From: Zonotrichia leucophrys gambelii
Taxonomy: Eukaryota; Chordata; Aves; Passeriformes; Passerellidae
Direction: 5' to 3'
Assembly (NCBI RefSeq): GCF_028769735.1
Contig: NC_088178.1
Span: 24,378,357 to 24,442,356, forward strand
Length of the DNA stretch: 64,000 nt
Under the pieces are notes generated by a model. It saw nothing but the letters and a program-made list of their open reading frames with translations. It did not search any database and was not told the origin of the DNA. Positions 1-12,930 of the stretch are shown in pieces. Position numbers and translations under genes: made by a program. The stretch's first letter is position 1; each line of letters begins with the position of its first letter.

Positions 1-3000
1 TAAGAACAGCAGAAGGTGAGTTTATAGAAACCAGCCTCTTTCCTCATCAAATGTAGCACGGATTTACCGGGAGAAGGATTTTCACCCTTCCGTCTCGTGA
101 TTAGGGAAGAGCCGACCATTGTAGCAGTTCTCCTCTGAAATGTTCCTGGCATGCTGACAGACTTTTTCCCCAGCACTATTGCATCCTAATGAGCAAGGCT
201 CCAGCCTGCTGTAAGAGCTGCTTCTCTGGCTTACCACAAGGTTTTGTGCACATGTATGTGGCTCTTCTGAGAATAAATTGTGAACACTGTGTTTGCCATG
301 TACAAGCATTCCTTTTTTGAGGCACTGCATCTCCTCATTGAAGACATTCAGCTTCTTCCTAAGGCAGCAGGATACTGGTTGTCACATTATGTTTCAATCT
401 TAGATGACAGCATATTTTTCAAGTGTCCCTGCATTTACCTCAAAGTTTCCTCTCCCTTGACAAAAAGTTGCTCCCAAACAAGCAAGAAATTGTGAACTAG
501 GGGGTGATAATTCCTTTCTAAAGGGCTTTGCTTTCTCTGATTGTCTTTTCCTTCTTTTGTACTAACTCAGGCTGCTTGCCCATATCAACATTTAGAAAGT
601 GCAAATTCAATTAAAAAAAAAAAAAAAGGCACATCTGTTTTGGTAGAACTACAACAAAAAATGTGAAAAAGCAGAAATACTTCTCGTTCAGCTACAAGAG
701 CTGTGGCAGAAGTCTGAGGGCTCACTTATCTGAGTTACAGCATATTCCATGAACCTGATTGTGCCCTAATGATAGCACTGTCCTTTAGCAAAGCCCTGGG
801 GCCACGCAAAGTGCTCAGTGCCGTGGACAGCAGCTCATGTTTTGCTCACTGCCTAAGGCCTAAATAGGCCTTTCATATACAGGCCAGATGTTCACTCTTT
901 CTTAGGCCAGCTTAAGGCTAGAACAAACCTTTTCAACCAGGGTTTATCAGAGTTTCTAAATTACATGCTGGGAAGAAATTTAATTGGTTTAATTAAGAAA
1001 GTTTATTTCATGGTAATTCAGTTTTGTTATGCTGCAAGACTTAATGTGTCCTCTGATAGGAGTGATTTGTTATAAATATTCATAGCAATCCTCTTCTCAT
1101 CCAAGCCAAAAAAAGAAATATATTCAAATAGAAAGTTGAAAATTTTAAAAAGAGTATTTTCTATACTCTGGAGCATGACTGACCAAACCTCCTCACAGTA
1201 GCATCCATGCTATTTAAGTCTGGGTAATTGTCATCTCTCTATATAAATGACACACTGCTCACAGATTCTTTCTGTTCTCAACAGAAATGTCAAAGGCAAC
1301 AAGGTCACATCCTGACTGCTTTTTTCCCATGAAGTTTTAATCATTATTTTTCTCAACCAATTGCTGTGTGTTGCTGAGGTTTGGGGGTTTGTTTTGGATT
1401 TGGTGGGGTTATTTCCCGAAAACCATCATAAAAACAAAACATTTTATATAATAGTATTCAATAAAAATATCACAAAGCTATTATTTATGGTGTTTTGAAG
1501 TGAGGCCTGCCTGACTGAGATGCCTGACAATGCAGCCAGGGTAGAGGCAGTGTAAACTAGAGGCCCCGCTACCTGTGAAGGTCATAACTTAATCCTTCAC
1601 ACTGAACAGACACCATGACTTAGCTAAAAATCTGAGTTCACAGACATCAGTCACTACCATAATGGGCCTGCAGGTCAAGCAAGACAACAGGAGGAAAACT
1701 AATGTGGATGCAGTTGGGCTCTTCTGAGGCTCAGGCATCCTTCACGCTGCTCTCTCCTTGCCCCTCACCACCAATCATTACCTGCTGCAAGGAACATTCC
1801 TTGGATGCAGAGAAGATCCACACAAATCAATAATGGGTTCATTCTTTCAGCAGCAAATTTAGTGCAGGCAAATGGTACCCAGGGACAGTGCTGGTGTCCC
1901 CTGCTCTGGCATCACAACCCCTGCTGGTCCCAGCACTGAGTCCCCAAACCCACCAAACTGCAATCAGGCAATAGTTTGCCCCTGTAAATGAAAACTAGAG
2001 AGAAGTCTGCAAGAATATCACAGGAGAAATCCCTGAGCTGCTGTTATCACCTTTGTAAGATTTTCTGTTGCACCAATCCATCAATGCCACGCGCAGGATC
2101 CTGGCTCTGCTTTAGCTGCTGTTCAAACACGGGTAGAAGCAGCATTTCCCAAATGAACAGCTAATCTAAAAGAACACAAGAAGAGCAGGAGAAAGAGACA
2201 TGCCAGAAGTGTTATACACTGAAGAGACAGAGGAAATATTTTTGATTAGAGCAACCCAAGGTGCTCAGTTCTTAATATGCTGAACTCCATTTACTAGGTT
2301 TTTCCATTTAAAAAACCCCAACCAAACAACTAAGTAGTAATCAAGGCTTTCCAAAAACTTTATTTGCCAGTCACAGCATGGCTCTGAAAGTCATTTATTT
2401 TGTGGGTCTCAGTTTGGCCCTGAGATAGAAGACATTTTTACACATATTATGCAGATTTGCATGATTTCCTCAAGGCTTCTAAAAACTGCACTTCTCAGAC
2501 ATGAAAAAACACACAGGTACATTTTCAAATATTTCTTTTCAAATACTTTCACACTTCTGGCATGTTAAGCAATGAAAAAATACTTGGGTTATTTACTAGG
2601 ATCCACAGTGGAACCTGAAGTCAGGAGTTACACTGAACATACAGAAAGAGAATATATTTTTTGTGCTCCAAGTCTGTCTTGCCTTGTATGATTTGCAGCA
2701 GACCAAAAACAGCTCTTGATTCTCTATCTGAGCTGGGGGCTGATGTAGTATCTGACAGCACAAAGAGACCCTTGAACACATTTTAATAGATTTTAATGTG
2801 ATTTCTCATGTAAAAAAAAAAAAAAGTAATAAAAATTAAAAAAAAAATCTGTAGGAATTTCAGCACAGTATCTACAGAAGGGTTATTTTTAACATCCATC
2901 ATTTAAAACCTCTTTATAGGAAAGGTCCTGAGCTGCCCTCACTTATATGTACAGCCAAGAGAGACTCAGAATGAAGAGCAAGAACAATTGTATTTTAAAG

Positions 3001-6000
3001 GATGTGTGAGTTCCTTTCTTCTCTATTAATACTACACTGTGCAGAGCACTTTATCACCCAGTCCCTATAAAAGCTGCAGTGCTTTCAGATATTCATGCCA
3101 AAAAATAAAATAAAATAAAACCAACCTGCAAATAACCCCCTACTCTTCAGCAAACAGATCAACTTTTTCTCAGCTGGTTAAATTAGGGAAGTGATGAGCC
3201 TTCCCTAGGTTACTAAAACACATAAATCAGATATCTTGACAACACCTCTCTGCCAAATCATAACATGAAAAACAAATCCATTTACAAAAAATCCGATTGA
3301 TACAAATGGTATTTTCTTTTCAGTTCCCATGGCTATATGAGTATTTGAGGCAACAAGAAGGTAGAATTAATCTTCTTTAATACTGCAAGGAACACATTTC
3401 AAAATAAACAGTATTATCAATCTATTCCTTTTTTATCAAAACAAAAAGGATAAAGAAACAGCATTGCTGAGCCTTATAGTGAGAGACTGGCAGAGCCAGG
3501 CATACATAGCTGACACCACCCCTGGGAAAGAAACAATCTGCCTTTTTAGCAGCCCTACCTGCACTTGGGGGTTAGATAAGTGCAGGTTAGAAAAGTGAAG
3601 GTTAGGAAAGTGTAGTTTCCTTCCACAGTCTAAATGTGCCAGCCTGTCACAGCACCACAGACAATAGATGGCTGGTGACTGCTTGCTCTCTGTCTGATTT
3701 TCTGCAGCTCCTGGTGACAGCTCTTTCTCTCAAGTTTACCAGATCAGCATTGCCATAATGGCTCATGACAATGCAGCAATGCAGGGCTAGCTGCACAGAT
3801 GCACACTTATTCCTTCTGTTGACAGAAACTCAATTCATTTTTCAGAATCCACAAGATAGCTCCTTACAAAATGAGCTGTGGAGAACTCTCAATTACAGTG
3901 AATTTAGTAGTTTTGAGAACAAACCATTGCGAGAAGACATTATGTGACAAAAGCACCTCAAATTCAAATGTGCTGTTTCCAGAGAAAGAAAAAAAAATCT
4001 TAAAATAAAAATCATGACCCAGAGAACATCAGTCACACATGTGCACCAAAAAAATATGTTGCCCTTCTGAGTTTCTAGAAGCAATTTCTGTATTTGAATG
4101 TAATTGTTTAATCCTTTGTTTGCCTTTGTAAAACTCTTAAGTAAAGGAAGTGTATGCAACAACCTGGTTGCTAGCAATGCCATACTCTTGGATGAGATGA
4201 GGAATCCACTGAAAGGGTTGTAATAAATGAAGTGTGGGGAGGGGAGAAGGAAGAAAATTGGAATACAAAGCTATGAGACCATTATATGAATTTAAAAGAA
4301 TGGCATAATGGACAGAGGCAGAGATACCAGGTGTGACAAGAAAAATAAAAGGTTTAAACTTCAGTATCACATGCAGAGAGGAAAAGCCCATCAGGAGCAA
4401 AGTATTCCAGATGATGGAGGAGATCATTTCTGCTATGAATTTTTTAATACATCAGAGAGAAATGAGCTATGTGCCAAAACAGCGAGAAAGAAAAACTCAC
4501 AGAAGTCTGACCAAAGACACCAGTACCTGTTACCAAGATGAACAGCTGGCTGCAAAAATCTTAGCTTTTGTTTTAGACAGACTTATCTGCTCTTCAGTAA
4601 TATCCACTTGGACACCTGCAACAAAATTTACTTAATTCACCTCTCTGACCACAGGTAAAGCCACTATATTAAAAACTTGCAGTTAATATTTTCTCTTCCT
4701 CTCAAATGCATACCTTTCTTATGAATCACTTCAAGTGTGCTATACTTTGGCTTTAATTCACCGGCAGATTTATCTGGGAACAAAAAGATTATTTAAAAGA
4801 AGTAATTTTAACGTTTCTCTACACTTTTACAATTGCTTTCAATGGTATTTGGTATAATATATAGTTTTGGCTATACATTGTGCCACTCTGAGTGCAGACA
4901 CACCATTCAACCACAAATTATCTCTGCTTCTCATTGCTAATATTCATTCACTGCATGAATCCCATGCAGGAACTACACCTTAAAGCAACCTCAGCCCTCT
5001 GTGAAATTAGAAACTGAAGACTGTTTCATTAGCCACCTTTTATTTGATGTCGACATTGCACAGGCTTTAGACTGAAGTTCATAACCTGTTCATAAGCAGT
5101 ATTTTTTCAGTTCACTTGCTACCATGGAAAAGAACCAAACCAATTAAGAATGCTAAAATTGCCATTTCGTTTTCACTAAGGAAAGAGAGAGATTCTGCTA
5201 AACTGACAATAAAGAAAAAAATATCTCACTATGGGAATTATCCAATTTGACTAGATAGGTCATTTCATTAACTAAAAAGTAACAACATCTCTAATCAGTC
5301 TTTCTCACCTATAAATTACCATTTTTATCTCTTCAAATCTTTAATTCACTGTTTCTTTTCTTCCCTTTTGCTAACAACTACTGCCTTTGAAACACAACCA
5401 TCCACCACTTCAAAGGCATTTCAGATAGAGGGGGGTTCACTTTGGATTGTACAGCACACAGATTATTTTCCTCATTTTTCCCCCCACTGGTATATTTTAA
5501 TATAAATTTGCTTAAACTACATTACAATGTGTCATTTATAATATACATTAATTGTCATGAGAAGTAGGTCAAGTAAAACCTGTCCAGTGAACTCCCCTCC
5601 AAGCACAAAGAGCAACAAGAGGAGGAATCTTTCATGAGCAAGGTGAATTCAGCCTCAAAGGAGCTTTCTACAGTAAATGGTGCAAAGAGGTGGAGGGGGA
5701 AATCCACGACCACAAGGAAAGCACAATGCCTACATTGGATGGATGCGTATTTTGGTGAACTAGTATGCATCCATAGCTAAATACTTATATACACACAGAA
5801 ATATGTGGATAAAAGACCAAATGGCAAGTTAAAGCTGTTTTCAGAAATTCCAAACTTCTGGGACTGATAACTCAGGCACACATTCATCCTAGCACTGGAC
5901 CCCAGTATCAAATACCAGACACAGGCCACTGCTGTCATCTCTCCAGATGTGTTTCTATCTTCCTAATTGTCTAAAAGGAAATTCAGATTGGTTAAGGTAA

Positions 6001-9000
6001 AGCTGAGAGCAGGGACTTTTCAGTTGAGGGCCCTGACTATGAAATTCCATGTGTTCAGCAAAGCCCCTTCTTTGACCATCTTCAAAGTTCAGACTGAGAC
6101 TTTTCTACTCCAATGTTCCATATCTGACTGTTTTTCCTGCCTTCTCTTTTCTACTGCTTTTTTTTGCTATCTATCCCTCACTCTCCTCAATAAGAAAGGC
6201 TGCTCTCACTGAAGCATTGAATCTTCCTCTTTTCTGAAGTTTTATTTTAGATCTGTGCACTGTCCTAGATACAGTCAGCACTCTAGACAATGGCAGAATA
6301 GATAAGAAACTTCAAACTTTCACCAAGAAAGTATTTCACAGAAGCTTCCAGCAGAACAGAGATGTGGCGAGTTACCCCAGTTATCCTTAAAGAACATTTG
6401 GAAAATAATATAGGAACAAGCCAGAGTCACACAATTACAGCATTGGTGAGTCCAGTCTCACACCACCACCAGAAACATTAAACATCACTCTCAAATTACT
6501 GTCAGGGGTACATTTCTGTTTATGCTCACTGTAGAAATCAATAAGCCCACTGGTGCTCTGCCCTCTGACTGAACAACTTCCCCTGGTAAAACTTCCCCAG
6601 TGCCCTCAGCATCCTCTCCAATGTACAGGCATCCCCATCAAGCAAGGAAAAAAAAGGCAAATTTCTCTACAAAGGTGAGAAAAACCTTCTTTTTCATCCA
6701 GAAACTACTTTGGCAAAAGACACTACAATTAGCATCATCATTGCAACACATTGGTTCCTGCACATGAGTATTTTAATTTTATTTCATATTTTTCATTGTT
6801 TTATTTCATATTTTTCAATTTTTCAAAGTCCTGTGTCACTTGATCAATGCACTACCTTAACAAAAAGCCTATGTACCAATGATCTACATTCAAATCAAAT
6901 GAGATTTGGCCATGCAAATTTCCCTGGATTAATGAACTTTTACACATGACTTTTCTTTCCTGCAATGAAATCACTACCTGTACCAGAACTTATGAAATAA
7001 ATACCCATAAATAGCAACACAAACAGGTACTCATAAATAGCAGCCTCACTGTGTAGGTCCTAGCAGGCTGTTGAAGTGACCTGAATATTCCAGTTCAATT
7101 CCCAGGTCCTATTCTCCTGCTTCTTCCAGAAGTGTCAGAATGCTGATGAGTTTAATCACTAATACAATAGATCATACACAGGGCACAGTCCATCATGTGG
7201 GAATGGGTTTAAAAAAAATTATTTCACCTATCAGGGGTCATTTCCTAAGGCTAGAAAGCTGCTCAAGCACTCTCTGGCAGATCAAAAGTCTATTTACCCT
7301 TCAGCAAGGAATCATTTTTCTCTGTTCTCTAATCTCTTGAATATTATATGATATAACTGATACTACACAACAGTTTTTGTAGCTCGTAGCTCTTACCATT
7401 GCCCAGGTTTCCTTGTAGATATAAGGAAACTCAGGAAATCTGTATTTTTTCCTGCTTTAGTCTCATTATTATTTAAATGGAAGATTGTATGTAAATGATA
7501 TTAAATCAAATGTTTCTGTGCTGTTGTCTCCTGTATAGACATACCTTAACATCCTTTCTAAGCAGCACTAATGTGCTGTCTTCAAGCTACCACACCTTGT
7601 TAGCAGTGCACCTTTTAATCTGTCACATTTTCCATTTGCTTCATTCTGCTAAGAGAAGGGCTTTTTCCTCTAGCTTGAAGTACTTCCTACCAATATCCAA
7701 ACAATAATTAAAATGAAAGCCTAACAATTAGTAACACCAACTGGTATTTCTTTCAGATTTTTTTCCATGTAATTCAAACATGTCAAGACACTGAGTAACC
7801 ATTATTAACTGCAGTTTGTTACAGTCAGAAAAAAAAATGACTGCTAGAGAACTAAAGTGCTCTGCCACATGCCAAACAGGCAGCCAAAGGCATAATGAGG
7901 AATAAAACACTGAATTCCAGTCTCCAAGTTCAGTGATTAAACCATGGTGAGATTGGGAATGGTCATTTGCCAACACAAACCCTTAAAAAATCTACATGTA
8001 TCAATGTTTTGAGGAAGCATTAAAGGATTGGGGCTCTTTTCTGGCCTGTGGGGCTAATTTAATGTGATCATCAACAAATAGCCACTATCTGCCATGGTTT
8101 CTCTGTCTGCCTACCATGGATATCTACATCCACAGGAAGCTGGTGAAACTGCAGTTTTCTCTTGGATTTTTGTATAGACCATCATGTCAATATTAACTTT
8201 CTTTGGGCTACAGTGTGAAACTGTTTAATTCACGTGGGTTCTAGCAGGATGTGAGATACTCAGCTGAATTATCTTTCAAATATCATTCAGTATTACAAAC
8301 AGCAGCACCAGGCTGCTGGAAATTATTACATTTAAACAATGTCAATGAAAAATAAGGAGCCAGAGTTTGTCTTCTTGCTTGGATGCAGAACATGAATCAG
8401 TGCAGTGATACCTGACATTACAGGTCAAATTGAAAACAAATTTGCTGATGGAGTCATAATTTGCAGAAGATTCAGAACAAATTTTAAAACTTCAATTGTG
8501 CAAATAGTTTAAATCACTCAGAGGAAGAAGGAAATTTTTAAGCCATTAATAAATATCAGCCAACATCCTTGAATCAGGCAGAAATTTATTTTTTCTGCTT
8601 CTGTACTTCAACAGAACTTTCCAAAGGTACCTGCTCCTCTGAATAAATGAATTTTATTTCATGGTGATGGCAGCTATCAGACAAATCATTGCATCATTCC
8701 CACCCTTGCTTCCCAATGCAGCAGTGAGAGAGAGATTAAATCAAAGAGGATGCTACCAGGTAAAACCTCTTCACACATGGAATAGGCAAAACAATTTTTT
8801 CTGCTGTTACCAACTTGCACTAAAGAACCGATAACACACCCAGTAATTCACTTAAATGTCTTATTTTTCCCTTGCCTTTAAGTGGAACAGTTTGTTCCAA
8901 GTGTGAAAGGACTTGGCCATTCCCCTTGTCCCGTTCCCAGCTCTGTCCCTGCCTGGTGAATTTGTCCTTAATATTCAGCCATTTCTGCCCTCATTCACAG

Positions 9001-11835
9001 ATCTCTGTTACCAATGCACAGCAAGCCCATACAGATTACACAAAATTTTCAGATACAATATAAATTATCATTCCTGTCTTGATACTTTCCATATAAATTT
9101 TTTAAAGTATGAAAAGAAATGCAGTGTATTACTTAGAAAACAGATTTTAGTGTTCTTTCCATCAACTAACCAGATAAAAATATGGTAGGGTAAGTCTAAG
9201 TTTGGGGATTTTAGTCCTGCTCTGGAAGCAATTAAATCACAAATTTTCAGACTACAATGGGGTCTTTCATAGACTTGTGTGAGATTTTGGTGGGTTCTTT
9301 TAAATAACATATTCTCTGTGATATTAGAAATCTCAATGTCTCACTGTAATTTGGCTTCTGTTTGCTTCCTTTCTTTTAGAATATTTCATATGTACTATTC
9401 AGAGATAACTTCTTTAATTTCCTGTTGTCAAATTCTGCTTGGTACATTCATAAAAAGCAGTGTCACTTTTGGGGAAAATTAAAAAAAACGCACACACACA
9501 AAGTGCACAGACTTCTTCCACTGTGTTTTTGTCTTGCCAAGATCTTGGTATCTTTGCTTAAAACCCCGGACTGCCCTCATGTCATCAGTCCTAGCACCAG
9601 AAGCAATTTTCTATAAACAGGTTTGGAATGTCTTAGTTTTATAGACACCTATTCCCTTGGTATAACAGTACTACAGTCAAGAAGAAATTTTTATGTCAAG
9701 TATTTCAGTTCTGCATTGCTATATTTTTTGACTCATTATGTTGTTTATGAAAATTTAGTTTGCTCTGTGATTTAGCACCCAGACCAACGACCTTTATACT
9801 TCTCATTTGTTGAAGAGCACCATGATTCTGCATTATACAGTATATTCCTTCTGTCAAGCTCTTGAACTTTCTGAATTTTCTTAACCACCATGGATAGAAG
9901 GAAAACTAAGCTCGGACATCCATCCTAAGGAAAAATCCATCATAGGTTGCTTTTCAGTTGAACTAGAGACAGATTGACCACCAGTCAAGGCACAAAAGTG
10001 TATTATTCAGGGTGTATTTGTATCCATTTCCAAAAAACAGCTTGCATGTATGTCCAAGTGCAATAAATTTCTTGTGCTCCAATGTATTAACGGAAGTGGG
10101 TAATCAGCACTCACTTTTGAATGAGCCCTTTTTAATTTGATGCCTTCCCCAATTTCATTTCATTCCAGCCTGTGCCAAGGAGGGAGCTGCCCTGAACAGC
10201 CTCATTTTGTCAGGCTACAGCTGCCAGGGACTCAGGGGTTTAAAATTTGCTGATGGAGAGGCAGAGGGGGGATAGTACACACAGAACATGGGGGGTTTAC
10301 TCTGTATTTCAAAATGCCACAGGGTAAATATTAAAATTAAAGTATTTTTTTTTATGCTGGGAGATATGCCTATACTAGCTACAGGTGCTCTTTCTCCCAT
10401 CACTCCTGTACTCTCAATACCCTAAAAATCATAAAATAAGGCTTTGCTTTTCTCACACGGCAGAGCTGAGGTCGCTGGAAGCAGCTGGAGATGGACAGGA
10501 CCTGCTGCCAGTTACCAGCTGGAAACCCTCTCCCTCCAGGGTTCATCTCTTCACCAACCTGGAGCTGCACTCCACAGGTGGAGAGCTCCTAGGGCACAGC
10601 AAAATGCCACAATAACCAGGGAGAATGCAGGGAACACCTCTCTTTCATGGGCTCTCCCTGTGGGCTCCAAAAAGGGATGTACAGACAGGCAACTGCAAAA
10701 GCCTCGGGACTGCTGGGGGCAGGGAATAAAAGAGTTGCAGCTTCTTCCAGAAATCACAAACTCTGATACAGAAATGCCCAGAAACAAAGTGTTCTTTCCT
10801 CCACCCACATCCCCACTTTCTGCCGGAATCCATTTCACTAACCTGTGCTGCTGACTAGGGGTTTCATCCTTAGCTCCTGCTCTCAGATTCCCTCTGAACA
10901 ATGGGAATATTGCCACAGAGTCCAGTGAGTGCTGGCTCAGGGAATGACTTTCTGAGAGAGATGGCTGGGCCTGTAAAAGGAAATGTGCATCAAATGCAGA
11001 TTGCTATGAAGTAATGGGACCAGGAGCAATTGACCAAAGCGAGAAATCCATATTAAATGGAAAAATTATGCAGCATGCAGCCAAAGGAAAGGACTTAGGG
11101 ACAATTCCTAAAAGCTGTAATCCTAGCTTGGGGATGCAATTAAATAAGAAAAAAAAAAATGAAGAGAAAAGTGTGTTGGGAGACAGGACACAGAAATGCA
11201 TTGAGAGAGCAGAATACAAATCACCTAAGGATGCTGCTGTTTTCCAGGCTGGCAGCTGGACCCTCAGGTGGACAGACCCCATTTGTCTCTGGCTCAGAGA
11301 GGAGCCTCTCACAGCAGCACCCAGGCAGGACAGCACAAAGGGAGGGACACTGCACGCACATGCCATGTCCTCAGATATCCCTAGCACAAGCACAGCACAC
11401 ACATCTCCTCATGCAGCTTTGCTTTCTCATCCCAATTCTGCCAGCATCTAAAGCAATTGTGATTCCACCCAGAACAGAGAAAATAGGGCTAGGACCTCTC
11501 CGACACTTTCTATACCTGACTAAGATAAAAATAAAAGAAACAACTCTGTTGAGCTAAGTGGCTTTTCCATTCTAACAATCTTCGTGCCCTTGAAATTTAG
11601 TTTGAAATGGAGCGGCCTCCTATTTCCACATCAAAAATCAATACAATCAACAGGTTAAAACATTCTCAGTTACAATGAAACTGCATCTGAGGAAACAGTG
11701 CAAGATACTTTAAGAAACAGCTGAAAGCTTAAAGACCATAAGAAAATAGAAAATCTCTTTGTTTGCCCAAGGCAATGACATGGAACTATAGATGAGCCCC
11801 AGAGAGAAACCTGAGGAGATGGGGTGTCCATTCCC
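1..11835. other. AT-rich intergenic DNA, no gene recognised
   Basis: No exon, RNA gene or transposon is recognisable on either strand. All open frames are under 150 codons, overlap one another on both strands and resemble no family I know, so they fit chance. There are short A-runs (about 614-627 and 2813-2825), a small AAAAT repeat near 3103-3119 and a short CA run near 9489. The stretch 10440-11560 is somewhat richer in GC and holds longer chance frames (up to 145 codons), but they lack repeat-free protein-like composition or splice context. Parts of 7990-8700 look compositionally like conserved non-coding DNA, but this cannot be shown from one sequence. Confidence 0.7.
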
Positions 11836-11890
11836 AGCAATGTCTCTTTGTGACCTTGGGCAAGTCACTTTGCTGTCCCCTGCCAGAACA
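11836..11890 (+). repeat. MIR-like ancient SINE fragment
   Basis: The core at 11850-11870 reads TGTGACCTTGGGCAAGTCAC, the hallmark of the MIR SINE body, followed by a pyrimidine-rich CTGTCCCCTGCC where MIR has its CTCTCTG...CCTCAG stretch. Only about 50 bp can be aligned by eye. MIR is an old amniote tRNA-derived SINE, so in a bird it would be a relic shared with mammals. A chance match is unlikely over this length. Confidence 0.65.
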
Positions 11891-12129
11891 AAGCAAAAAT
11901 GCTTCTTTACCTATGGTGGCTCAAGATCTCTATGAAGAAATTGTATTTCTCTTAATAATCCTCTAAATATCAGATGTATATGCTCAATATAACAATACAC
12001 AGCCATTTAACACAAGTCTGTAGCAGAAGAAAAGATCTCAGACTCTGTGTCTGATTTGCACTAACTCATCCAAATGAGCTTCCAGAAAACATTGTGGACC
12101 TGCAGTAAAAGTCTAATTTTTATTCACAT

Positions 12130-12930
12130 GAAACAAAAAGGAACCGGCTTAGCATGCATGCAATCAGATAAATCAGAATGTACCTTTCCACAATCAAATT
12201 AAGAATGAAATTAAATTCACTAATCTCATGCTAAAATATTGACAACAGCCTGATTTAAATGTCTTTCTTAATGACCAGACTCCCAAAGCATCCAGCTTCC
12301 TTAGAGGTCCAGGCTAACACACTGCATCTCTTAACTGACCACAGGATGTGGGGGCACATTAGTTCCCTGCCCTTGCTTTGAGATAAGAAGCAAAAGAAAA
12401 TCATATTTTGGGATTGTTTCTAAACATTTTTTCATTTCACCCCTCTGCTTACGGAATGTCTGCACGAGGATATGAGGGTGAGACTTTTCAAAGAGCCTCA
12501 TAAGGTATAGATCATAAACTCCAGGAATCCCATGCACATTTCTAAGAGGGTGAGTGTGTGCATGTGTGTAAATAAAATGGCCTAGTTTAAAATGTGTTTA
12601 ATAACCAGAATCTGCCGGGTTGAAGCACACGGCTATGAGCTCCCCCTGCTGACTCTGGAGCTCAAACAAATGAATCGGCTTCAGATGCTTTTGCAAACAC
12701 TTTTGATATTGGCTCAAGGTCAAAGCAGCAGGCTGCTGTAAGGACATGAATTTTAGCCTCGCTAGCATCACAGAACAAAAACTGCCAATAAGGACATTAT
12801 GTGTTTTATTTTGATACCACTGGAGGACTTTTACAGTGGCTACCAATTCAGATTTCAGTGATACTGCTCAATTTGCAGACTAATAGATTAAAACCATTTG
12901 ATGCAATCTTTATGCCTCTAAAAAGCACGC
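12130..12930. promoter_or_regulatory. Candidate conserved non-coding block with CTCF-like motif
   Basis: This repeat-free stretch has non-random texture. An AT-rich part (12150-12260) carries repeated ATTAA and AAATTA homeodomain-like words. A second part (12590-12930) keeps a CpG and has balanced composition without simple repeats. On the minus strand 12653-12637 reads TCAGCAGGGGGAGCTC, close to the CTCF core CCAGCAGGGGGCGC (about 12 of 14 positions). The open frame on the minus strand at 12598-12846 resembles no protein family and is not called. Calling the block conserved is inference from composition alone. Confidence 0.3.
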
